From contig NZ_JBLZUR010000002.1 in the NCBI RefSeq assembly GCF_048565625.1, positions 186,001-250,000 of the forward strand: a stretch of DNA of 64,000 bases, given 5' to 3'. A program made the translations under genes and the position numbers. Positions 24,870 through 33,922 of the stretch are shown in pieces. The notes below the pieces were generated by a model. That model had not been told where the DNA came from and made no database searches. It saw only the letters and a program-made list of their open reading frames with translations. This DNA is from JBLZUR01 sp048565625 (lineage in GTDB: Bacteria; Pseudomonadota; Alphaproteobacteria; Sphingomonadales; Sphingomonadaceae). Each line of letters opens with the position of its first letter. The first letter of the stretch is position 1.

Positions 24870-26348
24870 ATGAAGAGCATCCTCCTTGCCGCCGCCGCCC
24901 TGTTCCTCGCCGCCCCGGCGCTCGCTGCCGAGCCGCCGAAGAAGGAGGAGGCCGCAAAATCCGACCTCGACCTGCCGCCTATGGCTCCGGACAAGACGAT
25001 CAAGCAGACCGCCCGCATCGGCGGCGCGACGGTCGGCTACGAGGCGACGGTCGGCCATATCGACGTGCGGGACGAGAAGGGGAAGGTGATCGGCCAGGTC
25101 GTCTATACCGCCTACACCATCCCCGGCCGAGCCAATCGCCCGGTCACCTTCGCCTTCAATGGTGGGCCGGGCGCGGCGTCGGTGTACCTGAACCTTGGTG
25201 CGCTCGGGCCGAAGCGGGTGCAGTTCGGCGGGCAGGGCGATGCGCCGTCCGACAGCGCGGTGGCGGTCGACAATCCCTATAGCTGGCTCGACTTCACCGA
25301 CCTCGTCTTCATCGATCCGATCGGCACCGGCTTCAGCCGCAGCCTCGTCGATATGGATGCCACCAAGAAGGCGTTCTGGGGGCCGGAACAGGACATCAAG
25401 TACCTGTCCCGCGTCGTCTACGACTGGCTGCAGAAGGAAGGGCGGATGACGGCGAAGAAGTACGTCGTCGGCGAAAGCTATGGCGGCTACCGCGCCCCGC
25501 GCCTCGCCTTCGCACTCCAGCATGACATCGGCGTCGGCGTGAACGGGGTGGTGATGGTCTCCCCCTATCTCGATCCCGCCGCGACCGGCGACAGCACCGC
25601 CATGTCGCCGATGCCCTGGGTCATCACCCTGCCGTCGATGGCCGCCGCCTATCTGGAGCGGCAGGGCAAGCTCTCGGCCGAGGCGATGCGCCCGGTCGAA
25701 CAATACGCCCGCACCGAATACGCCACCGACATCCTCGCCGGCCGCTCCGACCCGCAGGCGACCGCGCGCATGGTGCAGAAGGTCACCGCCTTCACCGGCC
25801 TCGACCCCGCGCTCGTGCAGCGGATGGAGGGCAAGGTCGACAGCTGGACCTTCACGCGGGAAGTCCACCGGCGGGAGGGCAAGATCGGCAGCTGGTACGA
25901 CACCAACGTCACCGGCTACGATCCCTTTCCGGCGGCGGCCCAGCGCAATTCGGACGATCCGATCCTTGAAGCGCTGAAGGCGACGACGACCAGTGCGATG
26001 GTCGATTTCGTGACGCGGCAGGTCGGCTGGAAGACGGTCGATCACTACGAGCCGCTGTCCGAGACGGTGAACCGCAACTGGGACCGCGACGGCATGGACG
26101 ACAAGCCGGTCACCGACCTCCGCAAGGCGATCGCCAACGATCCGAAGATGGGCGTGCTGATCGTCCATGGCTGGGACGACCTGTCCTGCCCCTATTTCGC
26201 GTCGAAGCTGATCGCCGACCAGATGCCGTCATTCGGCAAGGCCGAGCCGGTGGCGCTGCGCGTCTACCCGGGGGGTCACATGTTCTACAGTCGCGCGGAG
26301 AGCGCAGATGCCTTCAAGCGCGACGCACGGGCGATGTACGGGTTGTAA
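24870..26348 (+). CDS. S10 family serine carboxypeptidase-like exported peptidase
   Basis: A 492-aa alpha/beta-hydrolase with a clear signal peptide (cleavage after ALA, about residue 20). S10 features are FAFNGGPGAASVYLNLG (oxyanion-hole Gly-Gly-Pro-Gly), nucleophile Ser203 in VVGESYGGYRAPRLA, the Asp in HGWDDLSCPYFAS and the His in YPGGHMFYSR. These enzymes remove C-terminal residues of peptides in the periplasm; their substrates in bacteria are poorly known. It is the last gene of the housekeeping region. Confidence 0.9.
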   Translation: MKSILLAAAALFLAAPALAAEPPKKEEAAKSDLDLPPMAPDKTIKQTARIGGATVGYEATVGHIDVRDEKGKVIGQVVYTAYTIPGRANRPVTFAFNGGPGAASVYLNLGALGPKRVQFGGQGDAPSDSAVAVDNPYSWLDFTDLVFIDPIGTGFSRSLVDMDATKKAFWGPEQDIKYLSRVVYDWLQKEGRMTAKKYVVGESYGGYRAPRLAFALQHDIGVGVNGVVMVSPYLDPAATGDSTAMSPMPWVITLPSMAAAYLERQGKLSAEAMRPVEQYARTEYATDILAGRSDPQATARMVQKVTAFTGLDPALVQRMEGKVDSWTFTREVHRREGKIGSWYDTNVTGYDPFPAAAQRNSDDPILEALKATTTSAMVDFVTRQVGWKTVDHYEPLSETVNRNWDRDGMDDKPVTDLRKAIANDPKMGVLIVHGWDDLSCPYFASKLIADQMPSFGKAEPVALRVYPGGHMFYSRAESADAFKRDARAMYGL

Positions 26349-26760
26349 GGCTGTTCGGGGTGTCTGCGGTCCGGCGGTCAACTTAGCGGAAGATATGAAT
26401 GCGCTTCTGTTGGCGGCGGAGGGGAGCTGGACATCCCCCAAAAAAGCGTCGGGACAGCATAATCCCACCCACCGGTTATGAAGTGGCGAAGTTCCGCACC
26501 AGTTTCGGGCAGATCATGTGACTTTCGGCCATGCACCTGGGCGCAACCCGGACGCGGACGGTCTTGGCTGAGCTTTACCTGCTTATCCCAGGCAGCGGGC
26601 TCATAGTCTCGCCGATCGTCGCCGGCTGAGGTAAGCGGAGGCCAGTGATCAGGTCTAAACCGTACGCAGAGGGCGATACTGACTCCGCGTTCGCACCATC
26701 CCGCGGGCCCTGCAATGACTCACATCGTCCAATTTAGACTCTAGGCTTTTTGCGTGCGGC
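26349..26760. other. 412-bp gap without recognisable gene
   Basis: No ORF with protein-like character, tRNA or clear terminator is visible. It has lower G+C than its surroundings and separates the housekeeping segment from the catabolic locus. It may carry transcription stop signals for the genes on both sides, but no strong hairpin was found. Confidence 0.4.
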
Positions 26761-27507
26761 TCATAGCGTCGCGGCAGGGCTGACACCTTGATCCTTACGG
26801 GACGCCTCGATGGAGTCGATGCGGCTGCAGGCACGCACCGTCACGAAGGTCATGGTGACCATCCAGCCGAAGAAGACGGCGAAGATGAACCAGAAGTCGA
26901 TCAGGCCGGCATAGGTGAACGGCCCCGTCTTGAAGAACTCGATCAGGGCGGCGGGGCTGATCGTGAGGGCGCACCAGAAATTGTACATGGCCACCCAGCG
27001 CGGCATCAGCCTGGGGACGTTGTGGTCGCGCAGGATCGCGATGCCGATCATCACCATGAAGACGGCGAAGGGCGGCCAGCTGAGGATGAAGGTGAACCAG
27101 GTCCAGTCGTTCATCACCTGGATGAACCAGGCGTCGAGATCGGGCGCGCGATAGGCGAGCGTGGCCCAGGTGAACGGCATGATGAGGAAGAAGACCACGC
27201 CCGCCCCCGCATTCGCGACGGACACGAGGGTCAGCACGGGAAGGCCGCGCTCCATGAAGCGAAGAACCATCGCAATGGCGCAGGCCCAGGTGAGATAGCA
27301 GGTGAAGCCGAGGCACTCGATCGCGGTGCCGATGCGGATCTGCAGCGCCCGCTCGACGAAGATCGCCTTGATCGCCTCGGCCGGGAGAGCGGGGGAGGGG
27401 GGCGGCAGGAAGCCCATCAGCCAGAAGCTGAGCGCCAGGCTGCCGACGAGGACGACGCCGGACCATGCCATGACCCTGATCAATCCGGTGTGGGTCCTGT
27501 GTTCCAT
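26761..27507 (-). CDS. Conserved membrane protein, paralogue of the 33923 gene
   Basis: A 248-aa protein with six or seven hydrophobic segments. It shares a recognisable pattern with the protein at 33923-34645: an N-terminal AWSG(V/L) helix, a P-P-(S/I)-(P/S)-x-A-L extracellular segment, an IRIG motif, and a GPF-x-x-x-GL(I/L) motif before the last helix. I do not recognise the family. It is the last gene of a minus-strand unit after the TonB receptor (30-nt gap) and probably works with it or with inner-membrane handling of its substrate. The ribosome site GGAGGGGC precedes ATG 27507. Confidence 0.75.
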   Translation of the reverse strand: MEHRTHTGLIRVMAWSGVVLVGSLALSFWLMGFLPPPSPALPAEAIKAIFVERALQIRIGTAIECLGFTCYLTWACAIAMVLRFMERGLPVLTLVSVANAGAGVVFFLIMPFTWATLAYRAPDLDAWFIQVMNDWTWFTFILSWPPFAVFMVMIGIAILRDHNVPRLMPRWVAMYNFWCALTISPAALIEFFKTGPFTYAGLIDFWFIFAVFFGWMVTMTFVTVRACSRIDSIEASRKDQGVSPAATL

Positions 27508-27536
27508 CTACTCGCCCCTCCCTGCTTCGGCGTTGT

Positions 27537-30005
27537 TCAGCCCCCGAACTTGTAGGCGAAGGTCACGCCGTAGGTCGCGCCCATTCCGGTATAGCGGCCG
27601 ATCACGTCGGCGAGCGAGACCACGTTGTTCCAATAGTACTTGTTGAAGATGTTCTTGCCCCAGAGCTGGGCGCGCCAGCGATCGTCGGCAGAGGCGATGC
27701 CGGCGCGGGCATCGACCAGCGTGTAGCCCTTGATCACGAAGAGGCCGTCGCGGGCGGGTATGGCGCCGACCGGATTGGTCCGGCCGCCGACCACCGCCAC
27801 GGTGGACGACCGGTAATTGGCGGCCGCGCCGACGAACAGCTTCAGCGAGTCGCCGAGGGGCACGCGGTATTCGGCGTCGGCGGCGAGCTGATATTTGGGC
27901 GTGAACGGCACCTCGCTGCCGGCGAAATCCGCCTCGACGCCCGAGGCGTTGATGCCGGTGAACTCCTTGATCTTGGCGCGCGTGTAAGTGAAGCCGGTGG
28001 AGAGCGTGAAGTTCTCGCCCGGCGTCAGGATCGCCTCGACCTCCGCGCCCTTCACGTCCGACTTCGGGATGTTCTGCACGACGTCCAGAAGGGCGAAGAC
28101 GGGGTCGCGCAGCTTCGACCGCAGCTGCTTGTCGGTGTACTTGTAATAGTAAGCGGCGGCGTTCAGCTGGAGCAGCCGGTCGAACGGCCGCAGCTTGACG
28201 CCGAGTTCATAGGCCAGCACCGATTCCTGAACGACGGGCAGGTACTGCGCGAAAGTCGAGGCGGAGGTGGTCGGGAAGCTGCCCGCCTTATAGCCCTTGC
28301 TGACATTGGCGTAGACCAATGTGCCGCGCTGCGGCTTCCAGTCGATGCCGAGACGCCAGGACAGATTGTCCTCGTTGATCCGGGCGTTGTACGCGCCAGG
28401 CGCGCCGGCGGGCAGGTAATCGACCACCGGGCTGCCGTCCGGGAACTGGTTGAAGCTGAAGCAGCGGTCGGGTGAGTAGGCGCCGTAGGCACCGCCCAGC
28501 AGCACGTCGAAGAAGAACCCGCCGGTCCCGTTCGGCGCGCCGCTCGGATCCTGGTTGCACATATAGGCCTTGCGCTTCGCCTCGGTATAGCGCGCGCCGG
28601 CCTTCAGAACGAACTGGCCGACATCGACCTCGCCGTTACCAAAGACGGCGTAGTTCTCCATCGTCTGATTGTTCGTATAAAAGCTGTTGAAGATCGGATA
28701 GCCAAGCGTCTTGCCGAGATAGATGTTGGCGAACGACTCATCATAGCGGTTGTCGACATTCTGATCGACGGTACTGTGTTCGTAATTCGCGCCGACGGTC
28801 CAGCGGAATGCCTGATTGCCACCGTTCGACAGCCGCAGTTCCTGCGAGAAGCTCTTAATCCGGCCGCGGTCGGCGGTCAGTTCGAGGGTGCGGATCGGCA
28901 GGCCGTCCCCTTCCGTCCCCTGCCGCTGCTTGTAGTCGGTATAAGCGGTCAGGGACGTCAGAGTGATCGCGTCGGTGATGTCCACCTCGCCCCGCAACGA
29001 CGCCTGCCCCATGCGATTGTCGGCATAAGGGATGCCCGGCGTCCAGTCCGCCGCACGCGGATTGAACGGCGTGAACGGGAAGTTGAACGCGCCACCATCC
29101 GCCGGAGTGACAGGATAGCTCGGGAACAAAGCGAGGAACTGCGGCGACTGGGTCGAACTCTTGTCCTTCCAGCCGTTGACGTTCAGCAAGAAGCGCACGC
29201 CGTCGTCATCGTCATAGCTGAGCAGCAGGCGGCCCATATAGTTGCGAAGATTGGCGTTATGATCGCCGGGGCGGCTAACGCTGTACTGCCAGCCGCCGCC
29301 ATGTTCGACGCGGCCGGACACGCGGATGCCGACGGTCTCGCTCAAGGGGCCGCTGACATAGCCTTCACCAGTGAAGCGGTTGAAGCGGCCATAGCCGACC
29401 TCCAGCCCCGCCTGAAAATCCTTGGTTGGCTTGGCGGCGATGTAGTTGATAGCGCCGCCGGTGGCGTTCTGGCCGAAGAGGGTCCCCTGCGGCCCCTTCA
29501 GCACCTCGATCCGCTCCAGATCGAAGACCGAGTGGCGGGTGAGAACCGGAAAGGAGAGGGGGACTTCGTCGAGGTAGACGCTGACCGTCGGGTAGGAGCC
29601 GAGCGACGTGTCGTAGAAGCCGACGCCGCGAAGGGTGAACACCGGCGTGCCGTTCTGCGTGTTGGAATAGCTGAGGCCGGGCACCAGCTTCGCCACGTCG
29701 TCCAGCGAGGCGACCTGTCGCTGACGCAGGCTCTCGCCGCTGACCGCCGCGATGGTGAGGCCGACATCGTTGATCGACTGGGCGCGCTTTTGCGCGGTGA
29801 CGATGATCTCGCCGCTATTGTCCTCCGGGGAGGGGCCGGTTGGTGAGGTCTGCGGCGAGACCGGAGTCTGGACCGGCTGCCCGGCCTCGATCTGGCTCTG
29901 GGCGAGCGCGGAGGCGGGGAGGGCGAGCGCGGCAAGGCCGGCGACACCCGACATGAGCCCGATCTTGCGGTTCGAAAGGCGCGACTGCGCGGCGGCTGCT
30001 TTCAT
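27537..30005 (-). CDS. TonB-dependent outer-membrane receptor
   Basis: An 822-aa receptor. The signal peptide ends at ALA-Q (about residue 35). A TonB-box-like EIIVTAQKRAQ lies near 68, the plug contains PTVSVYLDEVPL and the signature LERIEVLKGPQGTLFGQNATGG, and a 22-strand barrel follows, ending in aromatic YGVTFAYKF. It imports a bulky or hydrophobic ligand across the outer membrane using TonB energy. It is the FecA/CirA-like, sphingomonad catabolic type rather than a SusC. It lies downstream of a GST gene and upstream of a membrane protein in one minus-strand unit. Ligand unknown; the locus suggests a terpenoid-like or alicyclic acid. Confidence 0.94.
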   Translation of the reverse strand: MKAAAAQSRLSNRKIGLMSGVAGLAALALPASALAQSQIEAGQPVQTPVSPQTSPTGPSPEDNSGEIIVTAQKRAQSINDVGLTIAAVSGESLRQRQVASLDDVAKLVPGLSYSNTQNGTPVFTLRGVGFYDTSLGSYPTVSVYLDEVPLSFPVLTRHSVFDLERIEVLKGPQGTLFGQNATGGAINYIAAKPTKDFQAGLEVGYGRFNRFTGEGYVSGPLSETVGIRVSGRVEHGGGWQYSVSRPGDHNANLRNYMGRLLLSYDDDDGVRFLLNVNGWKDKSSTQSPQFLALFPSYPVTPADGGAFNFPFTPFNPRAADWTPGIPYADNRMGQASLRGEVDITDAITLTSLTAYTDYKQRQGTEGDGLPIRTLELTADRGRIKSFSQELRLSNGGNQAFRWTVGANYEHSTVDQNVDNRYDESFANIYLGKTLGYPIFNSFYTNNQTMENYAVFGNGEVDVGQFVLKAGARYTEAKRKAYMCNQDPSGAPNGTGGFFFDVLLGGAYGAYSPDRCFSFNQFPDGSPVVDYLPAGAPGAYNARINEDNLSWRLGIDWKPQRGTLVYANVSKGYKAGSFPTTSASTFAQYLPVVQESVLAYELGVKLRPFDRLLQLNAAAYYYKYTDKQLRSKLRDPVFALLDVVQNIPKSDVKGAEVEAILTPGENFTLSTGFTYTRAKIKEFTGINASGVEADFAGSEVPFTPKYQLAADAEYRVPLGDSLKLFVGAAANYRSSTVAVVGGRTNPVGAIPARDGLFVIKGYTLVDARAGIASADDRWRAQLWGKNIFNKYYWNNVVSLADVIGRYTGMGATYGVTFAYKFGG

Positions 30006-30069
30006 CTGATCCTCCCAGTTCTATTTTGTTGCCCGGTCGAAGACTGTCCTCGCCGGTTCGAGTTCTTGG

Positions 30070-30750
30070 CTATGCTTGCAGTGGAAACAGGATGCTGCGG
30101 GCGTCTTCATCCAGGATGAGCGGATCGGGGATTGCGTCCAAGTCCACGGCCCGCCGCACCGCAGGACGCGCGGCGACGGCCTCAAACCAGCAGGCGACGT
30201 TCGGATAATCGGCCAGATCGATATCGTGATGGTGCCGGAACGCGATCCAGGGCCAGCAGGCGATATCGGCGATCGAGTAATCGTCGACGATGAACTCGCG
30301 ACCCTCCAGTTGCGTATCGAGGACCTTGTAGAGCCGCTTCGCCTCCGTCCAGTAACGGTGGTAGGCGTAGGCGATCCGCTCGCTCGCATAATGGCGGAAA
30401 TGGCCGAGCTGTCCCAGCATCGGGCCTTGCCCCGCCATCTGCCACATCGTCCACTGGAGCACCCGCGCGCGTCCTCGCGCATCCTGCGGGATCAGCCGGC
30501 CGGCCTTTTCGGCCAGATAGACGAGGATCGCGCCGGATTCGAACATCGGGAACGGCTCGCCGCCATCGGCCGGGTCTTGATCGACGATCGCGGGGATCTT
30601 GTTGTTGGGGCAGATCGCCAGGAAAGCGGGATCGAACTGCGCGCCCCTTGTGATATCGACCGCGTGAAAGCGATAGTCGAGGCCAAGTTCTTCCAGAGCG
30701 ATCGACACCTTGAAGACGTTCGGGGTGGCGCCGCCGTAAAGGTCGATCAT
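30070..30750 (-). CDS. Glutathione S-transferase family protein (YfcG-like)
   Basis: A 226-aa GST with an N-terminal thioredoxin-like domain (MIDLYGGATPNVFKVSIALE and NNKIPAIVDQD with the cis-Pro) and a C-terminal helical domain (YSIADIACWPW, typical of the N-capping/hydrophobic staple). Members of this YfcG/YghU class reduce disulfides or dehalogenate and isomerise. ATG 30750 is preceded by only a weak SD, but an upstream 27-codon ORF with a strong SD ends across it (ATGA), suggesting coupling. It heads the unit with the TonB receptor and membrane protein. Confidence 0.85.
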   Translation of the reverse strand: MIDLYGGATPNVFKVSIALEELGLDYRFHAVDITRGAQFDPAFLAICPNNKIPAIVDQDPADGGEPFPMFESGAILVYLAEKAGRLIPQDARGRARVLQWTMWQMAGQGPMLGQLGHFRHYASERIAYAYHRYWTEAKRLYKVLDTQLEGREFIVDDYSIADIACWPWIAFRHHHDIDLADYPNVACWFEAVAARPAVRRAVDLDAIPDPLILDEDARSILFPLQA

Positions 30751-30830
30751 CGAAGAGCGGCCGATGCGGACGGAAGTACCATGCGCTGCGGGATCGCGCC
30801 CTGCGACGGGCGCGGCGTTTGCTTCGCCAT
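30747..30830 (-). CDS. 27-codon leader ORF coupled to the GST gene
   Basis: ATG 30830 follows CAGGAGAGGGA, a far better ribosome site than that of the GST gene. The frame (MAKQTPRPSQGAIPQRM and on) stops with TGA overlapping the GST ATG in ATGA. It is most likely a leader peptide for translational coupling. It has no known homologue that I can recall. Confidence 0.4.
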   Translation of the reverse strand: MAKQTPRPSQGAIPQRMVLPSASAALR

Positions 30831-30894
30831 TTCCCTCTCCTGTTTGCGTGTGAGGGCCGCGTTCCTTCACGCACCCTGCAAGCATCAACAAAAC

Positions 30895-30931
30895 CGACTA
30901 TACGTTATCTAAAGTAAAGGCTTTCTGTCAA
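30895..30931 (-). promoter_or_regulatory. Sigma70-like promoter with overlapping dyad upstream of the GST/TonB unit
   Basis: On the minus strand TTGACA (30926-30931) and GATAAC (30904-30909) are 16 bp apart. A dyad of the form ACTnTA-N7-TAnAGT spans 30895-30913 and covers the -10, so repression by a TetR- or MarR-type protein is plausible. Confidence 0.5.
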
Positions 30932-30967
30932 TCGCTTTAGTTGGGCCGTTCAGGGTTTGCTTGACCT

Positions 30968-32170
30968 TCAGCCATGTTTTTCGAGGAGACGACGGAGCGC
31001 CTCCGAGATCGTGTATCCGCCTGCCGCCAGGAAGGAGAGCAGGACGTCCTGATGCGTCTGCCCGTCGCCCGCGCGGAGCGCACAGCCGAGCGACAGGACG
31101 AATTGCTTCCAGGTGGACAGGACCTTGTGCCAGGCGAGCTTCTGCGGATCGATGGGCAGGCCGCCCGCCGCCGCATAGGCGTCGAGCAGTTGCGCCTCGC
31201 TCTCGAACATGCCGCAGTGGAACGGCTTGCCGTCCTCCCGCGTGACGTAGAAGTCGGTGAGGATATAGGCGAGGTCGGCGTGCCGATCGCCCAAATAGCC
31301 GAGTTCCCAGTCGAGCACAGCCGTGATCTCGCCGGTCGCCTCGTCGAAGAGGAAGTTGCCGGTGCGGAAATCGCCATGCACGACCGAGAGGCGATCCAAG
31401 ATCGGCGCGTTCCCGCGTAGCCATTCCTGCGTCAGGACGGCGATCGGGGTGTCTTCGTAGAGATCCTCCGCCCAGGTCCGCGACCACCAGTTGACCGCAA
31501 GGTCGGCCGCTTCGGTGGTGCCCTCGCGGGGGTGGACGAAGCTGGGGAGGGCGTCGGCCGGCACCGTGGCGCGGTGCAGTTCCACCATGCAGCGGACGTA
31601 GTCGGGGGCCAGCCCCTCGCGATACTCCTGCGTGAAATGGGTTCCGATGCCGCTGACGTTCGATGAGACCTTGCTCGGCTTCGTCACGCCGCGGACGAAG
31701 CCGGAGACCAGCGACGGCGTGCCCATCTGAGATCCGTCCTCGTCGATGAAGTAGACGGGCGGGGCGGGGATGATCGTCCCGCCGAACTGCATCAGCTCGA
31801 ACTCGCGGCGGCGGCTTGTCTGCACGATCGAGGCGGCCGGCTCGCAGCGCAGGACCATCGTCTCGCGCTGCCGTCGCTCGCCATCGTGCGACCAGTCGAG
31901 ATCGAACAGGAACTGCTCCTTGGACGCGCCGCCGGTCAGCGGGCGAAGATTGCGGACGGTAAAGGGGCCTTCTACCTGAGTTTCGAGGAAGCGGTTCAGC
32001 CGCTCGCCGACGATCTCCAGCGGTGGCGATGAGTAATGTTTGCGCTCGCGCCGACGCATCAGCTTTTCCGTCAGCGTCTGGTCCACCGCCGGCTCGGTGG
32101 GAAAGCGCTGCCGCAGCGACGCGATCCAATCCTCGGTCGGACGTTCGCGGAGCGCTGGCGTGTCGATCAT
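30968..32170 (-). CDS. APH-type phosphotransferase, module 1 (LvaA-like kinase candidate)
   Basis: A 400-aa aminoglycoside-phosphotransferase-fold kinase. Visible motifs are the G-rich loop LTGGASKEQF, catalytic HGDFRTGNFLFD (Asp as base, Asn as metal ligand) and the DFG-like VLDWELGYLGD. Family members in catabolic operons, such as LvaA and the kinase domains of ACAD10/11, phosphorylate hydroxyacyl-CoAs to allow loss of the hydroxyl, rather than acting on antibiotics. ATG 32170 follows GGAGGAGAGG. It is divergent from the 32334 gene. Its close paralogue is at 39835-40974. The kinase role on a hydroxy-acid substrate is inference from context. Confidence 0.85.
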   Translation of the reverse strand: MIDTPALRERPTEDWIASLRQRFPTEPAVDQTLTEKLMRRRERKHYSSPPLEIVGERLNRFLETQVEGPFTVRNLRPLTGGASKEQFLFDLDWSHDGERRQRETMVLRCEPAASIVQTSRRREFELMQFGGTIIPAPPVYFIDEDGSQMGTPSLVSGFVRGVTKPSKVSSNVSGIGTHFTQEYREGLAPDYVRCMVELHRATVPADALPSFVHPREGTTEAADLAVNWWSRTWAEDLYEDTPIAVLTQEWLRGNAPILDRLSVVHGDFRTGNFLFDEATGEITAVLDWELGYLGDRHADLAYILTDFYVTREDGKPFHCGMFESEAQLLDAYAAAGGLPIDPQKLAWHKVLSTWKQFVLSLGCALRAGDGQTHQDVLLSFLAAGGYTISEALRRLLEKHG

Positions 32171-32249
32171 GGCTGTCCTCTCCTCCGACCCGTCGATGCG
32201 GGCTTTGCGCAAAGCCTATGCCAGCAGAGCGAAGGACACAATTGCAAAT

Positions 32250-32262
32250 TGACCATTTGGTT
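32250..32262. promoter_or_regulatory. Shared ACC-N4-GGT palindrome, copy 1
   Basis: TGACCATTTGGTT lies between divergent module-1 genes, 80 bp upstream of the kinase ATG. Its core ACCATTTGGT recurs, in inverse form ACCAAATGGT, at 32591-32600 inside the next gene, where it includes a rare TTA-adjacent stretch. A related site at 41057-41070 lies 83 bp upstream of the module-2 kinase. Confidence 0.5.
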
Positions 32263-32333
32263 TTTAACTGGAGTTCGCGTTACATGAGCGCCGGAGGCTG
32301 CGGCACGCGATCGCGGCGAAAGAGGAGAGCGAG

Positions 32334-33302
32334 ATGATCCGTTCCGAAGATGTTGGATATCACACGCCGGAAAACGTCACCTACGACTGGGCCGAGACCT
32401 CGTTTTTCTCGATTTACCTTCCCGAACCGAACCTCGTCGCCTGGGTCTACCTTGTCGCGCGGCCCGGGGTTGGGGCCATGGTCTGCGACGTCGAGGTGAT
32501 CGACCGCATCGGCCGGATCTCGCTGGAGGCGCGCTATGCCGATTTCCAGCAGCACCTGCCTCTGCCGGAGCGATTCGAGTCATTTACCTTACCAAATGGT
32601 CTGACGCTGGAGGCAAAGGACGAGCGGACTTACCGGATCGACTATGTGGGTGTCGACGACACCGAACTGCACTGGGATGTGCGTGGGCTGATGGAGCCGT
32701 TCGACATCCACGATCAGGGGATGGACCCGCTGGCGTCGCATGACCCCAACGCCAGCGGCTTCGGTGCGGCCTATGCCAACCATTTCGACATGACCGCGCA
32801 GGTCACCGGCACGATCAAGGTGCGCGGCAAGAGCTATGACGTCGATTGCGTGACCACGATGGACCATAGCTGGGGTCCGCGTGGCGAGCGGGGCATGCGC
32901 TCGATGGGGTGGATCAATGCCAATTTCGGCACCGACCTCGCCTTCCAGACGATCTGGAGCTTCGATCCGCTGGCGATCGGCTGGGATCAGTTCAAGCTGG
33001 CCCATGGCTATGCCCTGATCGACGGGCGCGTACGCGGGCTGACGGCGGGTCGCATCCGTGCGATCCGTCCGGGTGGGAAGAAGGTGTTCCCGGGTGGCTA
33101 CGAGGCGGTCCTCACCGACCTCGACGGCGCGGAATACCGGCTGGTCGGCACGGTCGTCGCGCAGCAGCCCTGGGCCTGCTACAGCTGCAGCATGCCGATC
33201 CTGTCGCTGGTCCGCTGGACCTACAAGGATCGTGAGGGATCGGGACAGGCGCAGGAAAACTGGCCGCTCGACTCGCTGACCGGCCAGGGTTTCGAGCCGT
33301 AA
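32334..33302 (+). CDS. DHSWGPR-motif protein, module 1
   Basis: A 322-aa soluble protein without signal peptide. The two halves look like beta-rich (lipocalin/AttH-like) domains; the hallmark is TTMDHSWGPRGERGM near residue 180. The pattern recalls the DUF7064/7065 family and, more distantly, CrtC-type hydratases; no activity is established to my knowledge. Its paralogue at 38386 has HRDHSWGTRDWG. Together with the neighbouring kinase and helical protein it forms a module present twice in the window. It may bind or hydrate a hydrophobic substrate, which is inference only. Confidence 0.7.
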   Translation: MIRSEDVGYHTPENVTYDWAETSFFSIYLPEPNLVAWVYLVARPGVGAMVCDVEVIDRIGRISLEARYADFQQHLPLPERFESFTLPNGLTLEAKDERTYRIDYVGVDDTELHWDVRGLMEPFDIHDQGMDPLASHDPNASGFGAAYANHFDMTAQVTGTIKVRGKSYDVDCVTTMDHSWGPRGERGMRSMGWINANFGTDLAFQTIWSFDPLAIGWDQFKLAHGYALIDGRVRGLTAGRIRAIRPGGKKVFPGGYEAVLTDLDGAEYRLVGTVVAQQPWACYSCSMPILSLVRWTYKDREGSGQAQENWPLDSLTGQGFEP

Positions 33303-33312
33303 GGAGGCGAGG

Positions 33313-33831
33313 ATGCAGCCCAGCTTCGATCTTCGGCTCCGCTCGGTCGAAAAGGCTCTGACCGAGACCATCCTCCCCGCGATCGACCCGGCCCAGTCCG
33401 CCGCCGTCGAGCAGCTTCACCTCGTGATCGGCTCGCTTCGCGTTCTTCGCGACCAGTCGGACTACGCCCATTGGTTCGAAGTCGTGGAGGCGCGCGAGAT
33501 GGGCGCGCTGGCGCGCGAACTGATCGATCGCTTGCCCGCCGATGCAGACGAGGTCGGTGGTGCGCGCGACGTGATCCGCGCCGCCGACGAATGCGCCGCG
33601 CGCTTCGATCGCCCGCTCTCGGCGCTGCGTGAGGCGAACCGCGCCTTGCGCGACGCGCTCGCCGCGCTGATCCGCGCCGCGCTGGCGGATCCTTCGGCTA
33701 ACGGAAAGCTGCGCGCTCAAATACTCGCGCATAGCGAGCGCCAGATCGCGCGGGAGCGGGCCTTTGTCGCGGCAACCGGCTTCGATTGTTATCCCGATAC
33801 GCTGCGGGGGATCGAAGAAGCGCTGCGCTGA
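33313..33831 (+). CDS. Helical protein, module 1 (LvaB/DUF6285-like candidate)
   Basis: A 172-aa, nearly all-helical cytosolic protein. The N-terminus reads LRSVEKALTETILPAIDP, a pattern shared with the paralogue at 39332-39838 (LQSVLNTFSQVIVPAIDP). Both also share SERQ near the C-terminus. The ILPAL/ILPAI helix recalls DUF6285 proteins that accompany APH kinases, such as LvaB, which forms a complex with LvaA and is required for kinase activity. It starts 8 nt after the 32334 gene with an AAGGAGG ribosome site. I infer, but cannot show, that it is the partner of the module kinases. Confidence 0.6.
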   Translation: MQPSFDLRLRSVEKALTETILPAIDPAQSAAVEQLHLVIGSLRVLRDQSDYAHWFEVVEAREMGALARELIDRLPADADEVGGARDVIRAADECAARFDRPLSALREANRALRDALAALIRAALADPSANGKLRAQILAHSERQIARERAFVAATGFDCYPDTLRGIEEALR

Positions 33832-33843
33832 CCGCCGGATGTC

Positions 33844-33891
33844 GTAAACGTGTGATCTAAGTGTTGCGTCACATGTTTGTGTATGTATTCT
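33844..33891 (+). promoter_or_regulatory. Promoter with GTAAAC half-site upstream of the 33923 gene
   Basis: GTAAAC at 33844-33849 is followed by the imperfect right arm GTGATC. A promoter TTGCGT (33864-33869) with TATTCT (33886-33891), spacer 16, lies before the 33923 gene. The GTAAAC half-site recurs in other promoters of this locus. Confidence 0.4.
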
Positions 33892-33922
33892 ACGCAAAAC
33901 AACGAAAGCAGAGGGGATCGCC

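Noticed and set aside
30751..30891. N-terminal extension of the GST with a lipoprotein-like start (MLMLAGC)
   Set aside because: Charged, non-conserved sequence that runs through the promoter-proximal leader ORF; the GST fold begins at MIDLYGG.
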